In this document: one piece after another, positions 1 to 7,688 of the stretch
How positions within the stretch are numbered: position 1 is the stretch's first letter
Layout of the letters: each line of letters opens with the position of its first letter
NCBI GenBank assembly: GCA_964385715.1
Contig: CAYLRE010000001.1
Location: forward strand, 1 to 64,000
DNA: 64,000 nt
DNA from: MB-PLM-2 sp964385715
Lineage (GTDB): Bacteria > Planctomycetota > Planctomycetia > Pirellulales > UBA7805
Direction of reading: 5' to 3'
Notes under the pieces: model-generated
Told to the model about the DNA's origin: nothing
What the model saw: only the letters and a program-made list of their open reading frames with translations
The model's database searches: none
Position numbers and translations under genes: made by a program

Positions 1-128
1 ACTGTGAATCGACTATGATGGAACGAACAATCCGTTTGTCGCCGCGCGCAACGCAGGTCACGCCAGTCCTGATGGCAACACGTTATCAACAGAGTCAACG
101 CATCACGTAATTGAAACGGCGAATTGAA

Positions 129-500
129 ATGACGCAGCAACACCCTTTGGACGACCGCCCATGGAAACTCGTCAAATTCGACGAAATCCCCGGAAAACCG
201 TGCCCTTGCGGCACGGCCCGCCGTGGCTTCGAAGAGGTGCAAGACTTCCCTGGCACGATTCACCGGACCAGCATCTCGGCCGACGCCAAGACGCATTACC
301 ACAAACAACTCACAGAGGTGTACTACATCCTGGAATGCGAAGACGGGGCAAGCATGCAGCTCGACGAAGAGACGATTCCACTGCAAGCGAACATGTCGGT
401 CCTCATCCCGCCCGGCGTGCGGCATCGCGCCTGTGGCAAAATGGAAGTGCTGATCGTCTGCTTGCCAAAGTTTGACGAAACCGATGAGTGGTTCGACTAG
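129..500 (+). CDS. Cupin-domain protein
   Basis: A small single-domain cupin of about 123 residues. The two cupin motifs are visible: an HYH pair followed by a glutamate (THYHKQLTEVYYILE), then PPGVRH, which supplies the third metal-ligand histidine. A short CPCG segment lies near the N-terminus. Small cupins bind a metal and act as dioxygenases, isomerases or sugar/ligand-binding proteins; the substrate cannot be told from the sequence. ATG at 129 is preferred over an in-frame TTG at 111 because it is a standard codon and gives a compact N-terminus. It stands alone, facing away from the next gene. Confidence 0.8.
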   Translation: MTQQHPLDDRPWKLVKFDEIPGKPCPCGTARRGFEEVQDFPGTIHRTSISADAKTHYHKQLTEVYYILECEDGASMQLDEETIPLQANMSVLIPPGVRHRACGKMEVLIVCLPKFDETDEWFD

Positions 501-589
501 TTAAACTTTGACGGTTACGTTTGGCTTGCCGGCAGAGTACCGACCGCGCAGCTAAATCGGCTTCGATCACACCTGTTCAAAGCGGACTA

Positions 590-621
590 CCAGATAGTAG
601 CAAGGCCCAGATAGTAGCAAG
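590..621. repeat. Two-unit 17-bp direct repeat
   Basis: The 15-mer CCAGATAGTAGCAAG occurs at 590-604 and again at 607-621, separated by two bases. It lies in the gap between the cupin gene and the convergent histone-like gene. With only two copies it is a simple tandem duplication, not an array. Confidence 0.7.
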
Positions 622-638
622 ACAGAGACGATTCGGCC

Positions 639-974
639 TTACTCTTCTTCAATGACTTCCTTGACCGGCTGGACGAAATGGGGAGATCCCGACTTGTCTG
701 TCAGCTCCCCAGCCTTCTTGTCCGCCTGACGTCGCTGGCTGTACTCATACAGGGCCACTCGCTTGAGGGACTGATTGAATACTCCCCAGAAGGCCTTCAA
801 ACGCACCTCGGCCGGAGCCGCTTTGGCCCGACTCTTACGCTTGGTGGGCGTCTTTTTCTTCGCGGTAGCAGCCTTCTTCGTGGCTGCCTTCTTCGTCTTC
901 TTCTTGGGCGCGGCCTTCTCGGCGGCCTCGGCCTCCGCTCGTAACTCTTTGCGGTTGACGACTTTGCGAGCCAT
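639..974 (-). CDS. Histone H1-like basic protein of unknown function
   Basis: A 111-residue cytoplasmic protein. Residues 20-55 are a lysine/alanine/proline-rich tail (runs such as KKKTKKAATKKAATAKKKTP), similar to histone H1 C-terminal tails. The rest is a short amphipathic domain (RLKAFWGVFNQSLKRVALYE) with an acidic C-terminus ending in EEE. ATG at 974 was chosen because sequence upstream in the same frame looks non-coding. The tail suggests nucleic-acid binding; the small domain after it is not a family I can name. It is followed upstream by a BFD-type protein on the same strand. Confidence 0.7.
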   Translation of the reverse strand: MARKVVNRKELRAEAEAAEKAAPKKKTKKAATKKAATAKKKTPTKRKSRAKAAPAEVRLKAFWGVFNQSLKRVALYEYSQRRQADKKAGELTDKSGSPHFVQPVKEVIEEE

Positions 975-1143
975 ATCTTCTGCTAACTTAGGGGGATTAC
1001 AGCGAAAATTGTCCGTGAAAGAGAGGGCATGATACTCGATTCCGCCGCAGACGGCTAGTTGCCTCTCCCTTCCAATACGGGGTTTCGCGGCGAAAATCGG
1101 CCGAAAAAGCCTCGTTCGCCGCCAAAACGACCTGCTAGCGGAC

Positions 1144-1461
1144 CTATTCAGGGTCGGTTGACCTGTCCGGGTCGACGGGTGTCGCCCCAGGAGGCGGGGT
1201 TCCGCCGCCAGCACGCACGTATTCCGCCCGCTGCCGGGCGTAATCGGCCGCGGACAGCTCGGAGGTACCTGCATCAGAAGAGTCGGCCTGGGCGGTCTCG
1301 AACATCGACTGGAGCATCTTGCGGCACCACCCACAGCCGGTGCCGGCCCCGTAGCAGTCGCTCAGCTGGCTGGCACTCCGCGGCTTCTCGATGCGAATGT
1401 AGTTGCGCACCTTCCGCTTGGTGACGTGAAAGCAGAGACAAAGTTCGTCGTCGAGTTCCAT
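1144..1461 (-). CDS. BFD-like [2Fe-2S]-binding protein
   Basis: A 105-residue protein with the cysteine pattern of the bacterioferritin-associated ferredoxin (Fer2_BFD) fold: CLC near residue 8 and GCGWC near residue 43, giving C-x-C and C-x2-C ligand pairs for one [2Fe-2S] cluster. The BFD family serves iron release or acts as an accessory domain in oxidoreductases; here it is free-standing. The C-terminal 45 residues are low-complexity (Pro, Gly, Asp) and probably disordered. No bacterioferritin gene is visible nearby, so the partner is unknown. Confidence 0.75.
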   Translation of the reverse strand: MELDDELCLCFHVTKRKVRNYIRIEKPRSASQLSDCYGAGTGCGWCRKMLQSMFETAQADSSDAGTSELSAADYARQRAEYVRAGGGTPPPGATPVDPDRSTDPE

Positions 1462-1495
1462 GCTAACCTAGTTTCATGATTAACTATCGTCGCCG

Positions 1496-2770
1496 TTACA
1501 GGGCCACCTCGCCGGCCAGAATTTTGGCGATCTCGCACGCATCCAAATAGTCGGCCACATCGAGTCGCTCGGTAACCATGTGCTGGTTGAGCTGACCACA
1601 GCCGAGCGTTACCGTCGGCACGCCACGCTTAGTCATCCAGTTGGCGTCGAGCCCGCCGTCGGTAACAGCGTGGATTGGCTTACCGCCGACTCGTCGTACC
1701 GCCTCTTCCGCGGCGAGCAGCGAAGGTTCTTTCTTACCAAGCTTGAAGGAGTCGTAATCAAGCTGACCTTTGAACGTCACGCTACCGGACTTGCCGACGA
1801 CGTTTTTGACACTGGCGGCGGCGCGACGAAACGCCTTTTCAATTTCGGCCACAATCCGTTCGCGAAACTTCGAGTCATGGCTTCTCGCTTCGGCTCGTAC
1901 ATGCACACGATCGCAAACCACGTTGGTCGCCGCCCCCCCTTCAAACACGCCAATGTTACTGGTCCCCCGCCGGCGACCCTTTTCAATCAGGCCATGCCAG
2001 CCGTTGGTCTGCAGATCGGCAATTGCAAGCGAGGAGATTGCGATCGCGCTCACACCTCGTTCTGGCGCGCCGCCGGCGTGACTCGCCAGACCGGTAACGT
2101 CGATCGTCATGCGGAAACCACCGGTCGCCCCGATCGTCATTTTGGAAGGCGACCCGCCGTCGAAATTGAACGCCAACTTAGGATCCCCCAGCAGCCCCAT
2201 CGTGGCATGCCGAACGCCGTGAATGCCAATCTCTTCTTGCACCGTCCAAAAGAACGTCACCGGCGGATGCTCGTCTCGGTTCAAGACATCGAGCGCCGCG
2301 AGCAACACGGCTGCAGCACCGGCCCGATCGTCCGCACCCAGTCCCGTGTTCGGATCCGCCGACTCGATGTAACCATCTTTCAGCACCGGCTGCGAACCAA
2401 CGCAGACCGGCACCGTATCCATGTGGGCCATAAGCAAACGCCGGGGAGCACGACGAACAGCGGCCGCCCCCTTGCCTGGCAGCTTGAGCACCAGGTTACC
2501 CACGTCGCCGGGCCGGACCGTGCGGCGATGGGCCTGATCGAACTTGATCGCGGAAGCCGGCGCCCCGGCGGCGAGCAACATTTTGCGAATGAACTCGGCG
2601 ACCTTCCCTTCCTCGCAGCTGATCCCTTCGATGGCCATCATCTCCATCACCAGCTTGAGCTCCGGCGTCACCGTCGACTTGCCTGCCTTGCTGGCCCCCT
2701 TCTTTGCCTTCTTGGGTGCTGTCTTCTTTGCGGTCGCCTTTTTTGGGGCTGTCTTCTTCTTAGTGGCCAT
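1496..2770 (-). CDS. M20-family metallopeptidase with basic N-terminal tail
   Basis: A zinc peptidase of the M20 group, closest in feel to tripeptide aminopeptidases (PepT-like). Visible motifs are AHMDTVP (His/Asp ligand), GADDRAG (bridging Asp), QEEIG (catalytic Glu and ligand), TDGGLDANW and GCGQLNQHMVTE (last His). The protein is 424 residues. Its first 32 residues are a Lys/Ala/Thr/Pro tail (MATKKKTAPKKATAKK) not normally present in the family and resembling histone H1 tails. The core would be cytoplasmic. The tail is the odd feature and may mediate nucleic-acid or polyanion association. Confidence 0.85.
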   Translation of the reverse strand: MATKKKTAPKKATAKKTAPKKAKKGASKAGKSTVTPELKLVMEMMAIEGISCEEGKVAEFIRKMLLAAGAPASAIKFDQAHRRTVRPGDVGNLVLKLPGKGAAAVRRAPRRLLMAHMDTVPVCVGSQPVLKDGYIESADPNTGLGADDRAGAAAVLLAALDVLNRDEHPPVTFFWTVQEEIGIHGVRHATMGLLGDPKLAFNFDGGSPSKMTIGATGGFRMTIDVTGLASHAGGAPERGVSAIAISSLAIADLQTNGWHGLIEKGRRRGTSNIGVFEGGAATNVVCDRVHVRAEARSHDSKFRERIVAEIEKAFRRAAASVKNVVGKSGSVTFKGQLDYDSFKLGKKEPSLLAAEEAVRRVGGKPIHAVTDGGLDANWMTKRGVPTVTLGCGQLNQHMVTERLDVADYLDACEIAKILAGEVAL

Positions 2771-2946
2771 CGTGTCGCGTATTCCTTCTAGGTAATTACC
2801 AAGCCGCTATTCTGATCGGGGGGACGAGCCACCGCCGGTTGCAGATCGGCCGCGAGCGCTTATCCTATCGAAAACCAAGTTCACCGAACAGCGTGTCACG
2901 ACGCGATCACTTCAACGACGTGAGACACAGATCAAGAGAATCGCCC

Positions 2947-3384
2947 ATGCGAATTTTCTTAGCCGGCATCATGCAGGGCTCCCATCGCTCCGCCGCCCTT
3001 CATGACCAGCACTACCGGGGACGTCTCAAGGAGTTGCTCAAAGAGCATCTGCCCGACGCCGACGTCTACGACCCGCTGGCCGATCACGCCGGCTCACTGG
3101 AATACGGCGACGACAAAGGCCGCGAGGTGTTCACGGACCACTGTCAGATGTGCACCGAAGTTGACGTCGTGCTGGCCTTCGTGCCGGAAGCCTCGATGGG
3201 GACCGCCATCGAAATGTGGCAAGCCATGCAAAACGCTCGGGCTGTCATCACGATCAGCCCCCTCACGCTCAATTGGGTCATCAAGTACGTCGGCCACCAC
3301 AACTACGTCGACGAGGACGCCTTCGTCGCAGCACTCACCAGCGGCGAAGTTGCCGAGCGAATCGGCCAGATTCTGGGATCGTGA
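2947..3384 (+). CDS. Nucleoside 2-deoxyribosyltransferase-like protein
   Basis: A 145-residue protein starting MRIFLAGIMQGS, with a Rossmann-like start followed by DADVYDPLADHAGS and a later acidic segment (CTEVDVVLAFVPEASMGTAIEM). This layout matches the nucleoside 2-deoxyribosyltransferase/DprA-like small fold, where the Ser-Met-Gly-Thr-Ala loop binds phosphate or nucleotide. ATG at 2947 gives the glycine-rich strand at the very N-terminus, as expected; upstream in-frame codons look non-coding. Substrate unknown; the assignment is by fold only. It sits just upstream of a GroES-like gene on the same strand. Confidence 0.65.
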   Translation: MRIFLAGIMQGSHRSAALHDQHYRGRLKELLKEHLPDADVYDPLADHAGSLEYGDDKGREVFTDHCQMCTEVDVVLAFVPEASMGTAIEMWQAMQNARAVITISPLTLNWVIKYVGHHNYVDEDAFVAALTSGEVAERIGQILGS

Positions 3385-3507
3385 GGCGTGGAGCGGAGTG
3401 TCTAGGCTGCCGAGCATCATTCCCTCACGCACGGCGGCGGGTAAAATAGAATGCGTGAACAACGAGTCGGGCACACAGCGATGCGCCCGTGGAGAGGATC
3501 TTCAACG

Positions 3508-3828
3508 ATGGCCGACGCAAACATGACCATGGAAACGATCGAACCGGTAGGACAACGGGTCCTGGTCCGCAAAGACGAAGAGAAGCGAACGACGCGCGGC
3601 GGCATTCATTTGCCGGACGAAGCCAAGACGCCCGTACTAACCGGCCGGGTTGTCGCAATCAGCGTGCAGATCGACAGCGACCCCGACTACCCGCTGCAGA
3701 AGTACGACAAGGTTCTCATCGATCCTCGCAACGGCATTCCCGTCGAGCTTGAACACGACAACAAGCTGTTTATCATCCCCATCGAAGATATCGTCGCCGT
3801 GTTCCGCAAGGACGATGGCGAAGAATAG
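3508..3828 (+). CDS. groES: GroES-family co-chaperonin (Cpn10)
   Basis: A 106-residue Cpn10-fold protein: IEPVGQRVLVRKDEEKRTTRG matches the start of GroES and is followed by GGIHLPDEA, a divergent mobile loop, and a central turn and C-terminal strand (PIEDIVAVF). Co-chaperonins cap the GroEL ring. ATG at 3508 has GGAGAGG-like sequence about 10 bases upstream. No groEL gene lies next to it, so this is probably one of several planctomycete GroES paralogues, not necessarily the main one. Loop residues differ from the usual GGI(V/M)L, so its chaperonin partner may differ. Confidence 0.8.
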   Translation: MADANMTMETIEPVGQRVLVRKDEEKRTTRGGIHLPDEAKTPVLTGRVVAISVQIDSDPDYPLQKYDKVLIDPRNGIPVELEHDNKLFIIPIEDIVAVFRKDDGEE

Positions 3829-3835
3829 CTACCCG

Positions 3836-5245
3836 CTAACTCCACATGGAGCGAAGCGAGAAGACCAGCAGCGATGCCAGGCCGAAGATGGCCAAAAAAG
3901 TCTTGCCCTGTTCGATGGGCGTTGTGCCGACGACCGCCTGTAGATTGAATCCTTCGCCGGCCGTCTTGGATTCCTGCGGATTAGGTGCCCCCTGAAGACC
4001 GCGGCCACCACGGCCACGGCTCGCAATGCCCCCACTTCCATCGGTAGACAGGCCCCGTCCCCCATCGGTAGAAAGGACAGCAGCGCCGCGACGCCCGGTG
4101 CTGCTCGAGTTCCAATCGGAACGTCGATCTGCGACCAGACGCCGCTGCGGCGCGCTTCCCATCGACGGCGTCCACGGTTGCACGAAATCTTCGTCTTCGC
4201 GCGAACGCTCGTCGTCGAATTGAACCAGCTGATCTGCTGCGTTTGCCGGCAACGGTCCCAACGCTGTCATGTCGGAACGAACCGGCTCCCTCGCGGCAGC
4301 CACCCGCGGCTCCCTGTTCTTATGAGCCTGAAACGGGTCGTGGTTCGGCGTACTCTTAGGTTGTGTTGGTCTCGCGGCTAACGGGTCGGAGGCGGATTGG
4401 CCTTGGGGATGATGCGGCACCTGTGACCCTCCCGGCGATGGCAAGCCGGTTCTGCCACGCTCGGTGGCTGCAAGTCTCCGGTCGATTTCGGAACTCGTGT
4501 TCGATTTCGCATCGGCGATCATCTCCTTTCCCTGATGGTCCAGGACGGGCGTCACGTTGGCAATGAAATTGCCGACCCGCCCACAAAAACTGCCCACGGT
4601 CCGCCCGCGAGCCGCCCCCAGAAGCACTCCCGCAAGTTGCCCCTGTTGGTTGAAAATCGGTCCGCCAGAATCGCCTTGGCGCGCTTCGGTTCCCAGTTCG
4701 ACAATCTCGAAAGGGTGGCCGTCGCCCGGCGACAGATATTGCAAACATCGTCCGCTGGCCGCGCGGTAGCTGCCGCTACCGTAGCCGGCGATGGTAAGAA
4801 CTTCGCCCTTCTGGGGCGGTCGGGTTGAGAGCTCGACGGGCTCCACGTCAGGTCGCCAAATGCCGATCGCCGCTAAGTCCCAATCCTTGTCGACCTTCAT
4901 CACTTTTCCGCCACTGCGGAAACCGTTCGGGAAGACGACCTCGACCGGTCCCTTCGCGTCGCGCACCACATGCCAATTGGTCAGCACCAGACCATGCGTG
5001 TCGGTGACGTGAATCAGCGTGCCGGAGCCGAGCGAGTTACTGTTGTTGTCCGGCGCAATCACCCGCACCACCGCCGGATGCGGCCTCTGGCTAACGGGCC
5101 GCCGACTTTGCGGCTGCGCAGGTGGATGCTGCACAACGGGACGAGCCGGGCGCACGGGCTGGGCCACCGTCGACGTAACGGGGACCGCGGGCGCAACAGA
5201 ACGAGGCTGGGCGACAACGGCCGGTCGCGCAGGCACTTGCTGCAC
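3836..5245 (-). CDS. Trypsin-like serine protease with C-terminal membrane segment, 5' end cut by TGA
   Basis: The open frame encodes a Pro/Gln/Val-rich N-terminus, then a trypsin-fold protease: TNWHVV (catalytic His), DWDLAAI (Asp) and QGDSGGPIF (Ser). A long low-complexity Ser/Arg/Gly region follows, and the protein ends with a hydrophobic segment (TFLAIFGLASLLVF). The listed start is GTG at 5245. Read further upstream in the same frame, the sequence gives a clean signal peptide from ATG 5404, but an in-frame TGA at 5309-5311 separates the two. The gene is therefore either a recent pseudogene, a sequencing error, or makes a leaderless protein. Confidence 0.7.
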   Translation of the reverse strand: MQQVPARPAVVAQPRSVAPAVPVTSTVAQPVRPARPVVQHPPAQPQSRRPVSQRPHPAVVRVIAPDNNSNSLGSGTLIHVTDTHGLVLTNWHVVRDAKGPVEVVFPNGFRSGGKVMKVDKDWDLAAIGIWRPDVEPVELSTRPPQKGEVLTIAGYGSGSYRAASGRCLQYLSPGDGHPFEIVELGTEARQGDSGGPIFNQQGQLAGVLLGAARGRTVGSFCGRVGNFIANVTPVLDHQGKEMIADAKSNTSSEIDRRLAATERGRTGLPSPGGSQVPHHPQGQSASDPLAARPTQPKSTPNHDPFQAHKNREPRVAAAREPVRSDMTALGPLPANAADQLVQFDDERSREDEDFVQPWTPSMGSAPQRRLVADRRSDWNSSSTGRRGAAVLSTDGGRGLSTDGSGGIASRGRGGRGLQGAPNPQESKTAGEGFNLQAVVGTTPIEQGKTFLAIFGLASLLVFSLRSMWS

Positions 5246-5404
5246 GGGCGTTGAAACCGCAGGCGCGGAAACGGGTGGACGAGGACCTCGTCGCAGCCAG
5301 GTGGGAGGTCACGTTCCGCCCGGCGCGCAGGACTGCGCAGCGGCAGGATTCGGTGACATCACGATCGCAGCAAGCGCGATCGCCCATAAAAATAGACGCG
5401 ACAT
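5246..5404 (-). pseudogene. Detached signal-peptide end of the protease gene, with in-frame TGA
   Basis: On the minus strand ATG at 5404 opens MSRLFLWAIALAAIVMSPNP followed by AAAQSCAPGGT. This is a typical Sec signal peptide with an Ala-x-Ala cleavage site. TGA then follows at 5311-5309. After the stop the same frame continues without another stop (PPTWLRRGPRPP and on) into the protease at 5245. The distances 5404-5311 and 5404-5245 are multiples of three, so one base substitution, not a frameshift, explains the break. Confidence 0.7.
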
Positions 5405-5678
5405 ATAGAGGTAACCCGTTCTACCAAACCCAAAAACATCAAGGTTGGTCGCGTTCCGTCGCGTCAGTCAATTATCCGGTGCTCATGAAAAAGTCGATCC
5501 GTCTGAGCACGCTGATCTAGATATCGACCAGGCTGTGAGCCGATGTGCAAAAGAAAATTGCCGCACCGAAAGCTCTACGGCATCAGCTCACCTGACAACA
5601 CCGCTGCGTCTAAGAGATCCGCGCCAGCGGGACGAATCGGAAGAGTTTAACAGGGCACGCAGCGGTTAGAACGCCGCC

Positions 5679-7016
5679 CTAACCGTCCATGCGGCGGGCG
5701 ATTAGCAGGGCCATCTCGAGAGCCTGCTCGTAGTTGAGTCGGGGGTCGACCTGGCTCTTGTACATCCGCTTGAGGTCATCTTCGGCCAGGCCACGGGCAC
5801 CACCAAGACATTCCGTGACGTTCTCGCCGGTCATCTCGAAGTGGACGCCGCCGAGCCAGGTGCCGTGATCGCGGTGAATCGTGAAGGCCGAATCGAGCTC
5901 TCGCAGGATGTTATCGAAGTGCCGCGTCTTGATGCCATCGGGTGTCGACTCGGTATTGCCGTGCATCGGGTCGCACATCCAGACGACCACCTGACCGGCG
6001 TCCTTAATCGCCTTGATCAGGGTCGGCAGGTTGGCTTCGATCTTGTCGGCACCGAAGCGGTGGATCAACGTCAGCCGGCCAGCAACGCGATTCGGATTGA
6101 GCACCTCGGCCAGATCGATCAGCTCTTTGGGCGAAATGTCGTGGCCGACTTTCACGCCGATCGGATTCTCGATGCCGCGGAAGAATTCGATATGGGCCCC
6201 GTCGAGGTCGCGGGTGCGATTGCCGATCCAGGGGAAGTGGGTCGTCAAGTCGTACCAGCCGGTTCGGCGTGGCACGCTTCGGGTTTGGGCCTCTTCATAC
6301 GGAAGATGCAGCCCCTCGTGGCTAGAGAAGACCTCGGCCCGGCTCAGCTCACTGAGAGAGCTACCGGCAACCGTTTCCAGGAAGCGGATCGAATCGGAGA
6401 TCTTACCGACCATGGAGTGGTATTCATCGGCCTGGGACGAATGGCCGACGAAGTCGAGATCCCAATAGTCGGGATGATGCAGATCGGCAAAACCACCGGC
6501 GGTCAGGGCACGAATGAAGTTGAGCGTCATCGCTGCCCGTTCGTAACCCCGCAGCAGCAGCTCGGGATCGGGTACGCGATCTTCTTCGGTGAAGGCAATG
6601 CGATTGATTAAGTCGCCGCGATAGCTGGGCAACGTGACATCGTCGCGGGTTTCGGTATCGGCCGAGCGCGGCTTGGCATACTGACCGGCGAAACGACCGA
6701 CGCGGGTGACTCGCTTCTTACAGCCGTAGACGAGGATCAAACTCATCTGCAGCAAGATCTTGATCTTGTCCGCGATGACGGCTGAATTGCAGTCGTCGAA
6801 TGACTCACTGCAATCGCCACCTTGTAGCACGAAGCGTTCGCCACGAGCGGCTTCGGCCAGCTGGGACTTGAGCGATTCAACTTCCCAGCTGGTCACCAGC
6901 GTGGGCAATTCACGAAGTCGATCGAGAACCGCATCAAGCGCTGCGGGATCCTGATAGGTCGGTTGTTGCGTAACCGACTTTTCTCGCCACGATCGTGGGG
7001 ACCAGCTTTCGGACAT
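5679..7016 (-). CDS. aroG: Class II 3-deoxy-7-phosphoheptulonate synthase (DAHP synthase)
   Basis: A 445-residue plant/mycobacterial-type DAHP synthase. It condenses phosphoenolpyruvate and erythrose 4-phosphate, the first step of the shikimate pathway. Family segments are clear: FVLQGGDCSESFDD, RVGRFAGQYAKPRS, SHEGLHLPYEEA, WIGNRTRDLDGAHIEF, NPIGVKVGHD, RFGADKI, WMCDPMHGNT and GGVHFEMTGENVTECLGG. Length is normal for class II. ATG at 7016 gives the expected N-terminus. It lies about 100 bases downstream of rplU on the same strand and could be cotranscribed with it. The symbol is generic; class II enzymes are named variously. Confidence 0.93.
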   Translation of the reverse strand: MSESWSPRSWREKSVTQQPTYQDPAALDAVLDRLRELPTLVTSWEVESLKSQLAEAARGERFVLQGGDCSESFDDCNSAVIADKIKILLQMSLILVYGCKKRVTRVGRFAGQYAKPRSADTETRDDVTLPSYRGDLINRIAFTEEDRVPDPELLLRGYERAAMTLNFIRALTAGGFADLHHPDYWDLDFVGHSSQADEYHSMVGKISDSIRFLETVAGSSLSELSRAEVFSSHEGLHLPYEEAQTRSVPRRTGWYDLTTHFPWIGNRTRDLDGAHIEFFRGIENPIGVKVGHDISPKELIDLAEVLNPNRVAGRLTLIHRFGADKIEANLPTLIKAIKDAGQVVVWMCDPMHGNTESTPDGIKTRHFDNILRELDSAFTIHRDHGTWLGGVHFEMTGENVTECLGGARGLAEDDLKRMYKSQVDPRLNYEQALEMALLIARRMDG

Positions 7017-7121
7017 CGCTTACATCTCGCGCAGGAAGTGAAACGATTGTCACGGCGGCGCACCCGCACCAAGATTGCTAACTCACGGGCGGTGCATCGA
7101 TCGCTCGGAGTGGGCCCCGTG

Positions 7122-7439
7122 CTACTTAGCCGTAACGATCTTGCCGATCTCGACCGTCGTGTAGAGTTGGCGGTGGCCCGTCTTACGTCGCGAGTTCTTA
7201 CGGCGACGAATCTTCTGAACGACGAGCTTCGGTCCCTGTTCGACGCCGACCACCTTGGCCGTTACCGAGGCACCTTCGACAGTGGGTCGACCGACGGAAG
7301 TTCCGTCATCGTCACCAACGACGAGCACCTTGTCGAACTCCAGTTCGTCACCTTCCGCCGCCTGGCGATAGTCGACCTTGAGCTGCTGACCTTCTTCTAC
7401 TTTGAACTGACGACCGCGGTCGGTAATGATGGCGTACAT
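7122..7439 (-). CDS. rplU: 50S ribosomal protein L21
   Basis: A 105-residue L21, binding 23S rRNA domain II in the large subunit. Diagnostic segments are MYAIITDRGRQFKVEEGQ at the N-terminus and VVQKIRRRKNSRRKTGHRQ in the basic C-terminal loop. Start is ATG at 7439; a longer in-frame opening to 7538 reads as untranslated leader. It follows the RNase E/G gene, a frequent bacterial order, but the usual next gene rpmA (L27) is absent here and a DAHP synthase gene follows instead. Confidence 0.95.
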   Translation of the reverse strand: MYAIITDRGRQFKVEEGQQLKVDYRQAAEGDELEFDKVLVVGDDDGTSVGRPTVEGASVTAKVVGVEQGPKLVVQKIRRRKNSRRKTGHRQLYTTVEIGKIVTAK

Positions 7440-7688
7440 GCTGCTAACACCGTAAGGGCGACGGGAAAAGACGAACGGAACACACACGACCCCGGCCAGG
7501 CACCAGATGCCCACCCAAGGGACACGCTCTGAGCTCACCAGGCACGTCCGGGGCTCACCGGGGAAACGACTAATTTAACCAAAATCTCGCACGCGGTCGA
7601 GTGGCCAAAGTCGCCAGTTTTGGCCCGTTTTCCGGTCTCTAGGGGGCCATTCGGCGCCGCTGTGGACCCCTCTCCGAGGCCGGAATCC

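Noticed and set aside
590..621. Possible CRISPR-type repeat
   Set aside because: Only two copies of a 15-bp unit separated by two bases, with no spacers or cas genes.
1580..2791. 403-residue plus-strand open frame opposite the M20 peptidase
   Set aside because: It is the antisense of a clear peptidase. Composition is Arg/His-rich as expected from the complement of GC-rich coding DNA, with no recognisable domain.
5309..5311. TGA as a selenocysteine codon
   Set aside because: No SECIS-like stem-loop is evident after it, and the position is in a linker of a trypsin-type protease, not a redox site.
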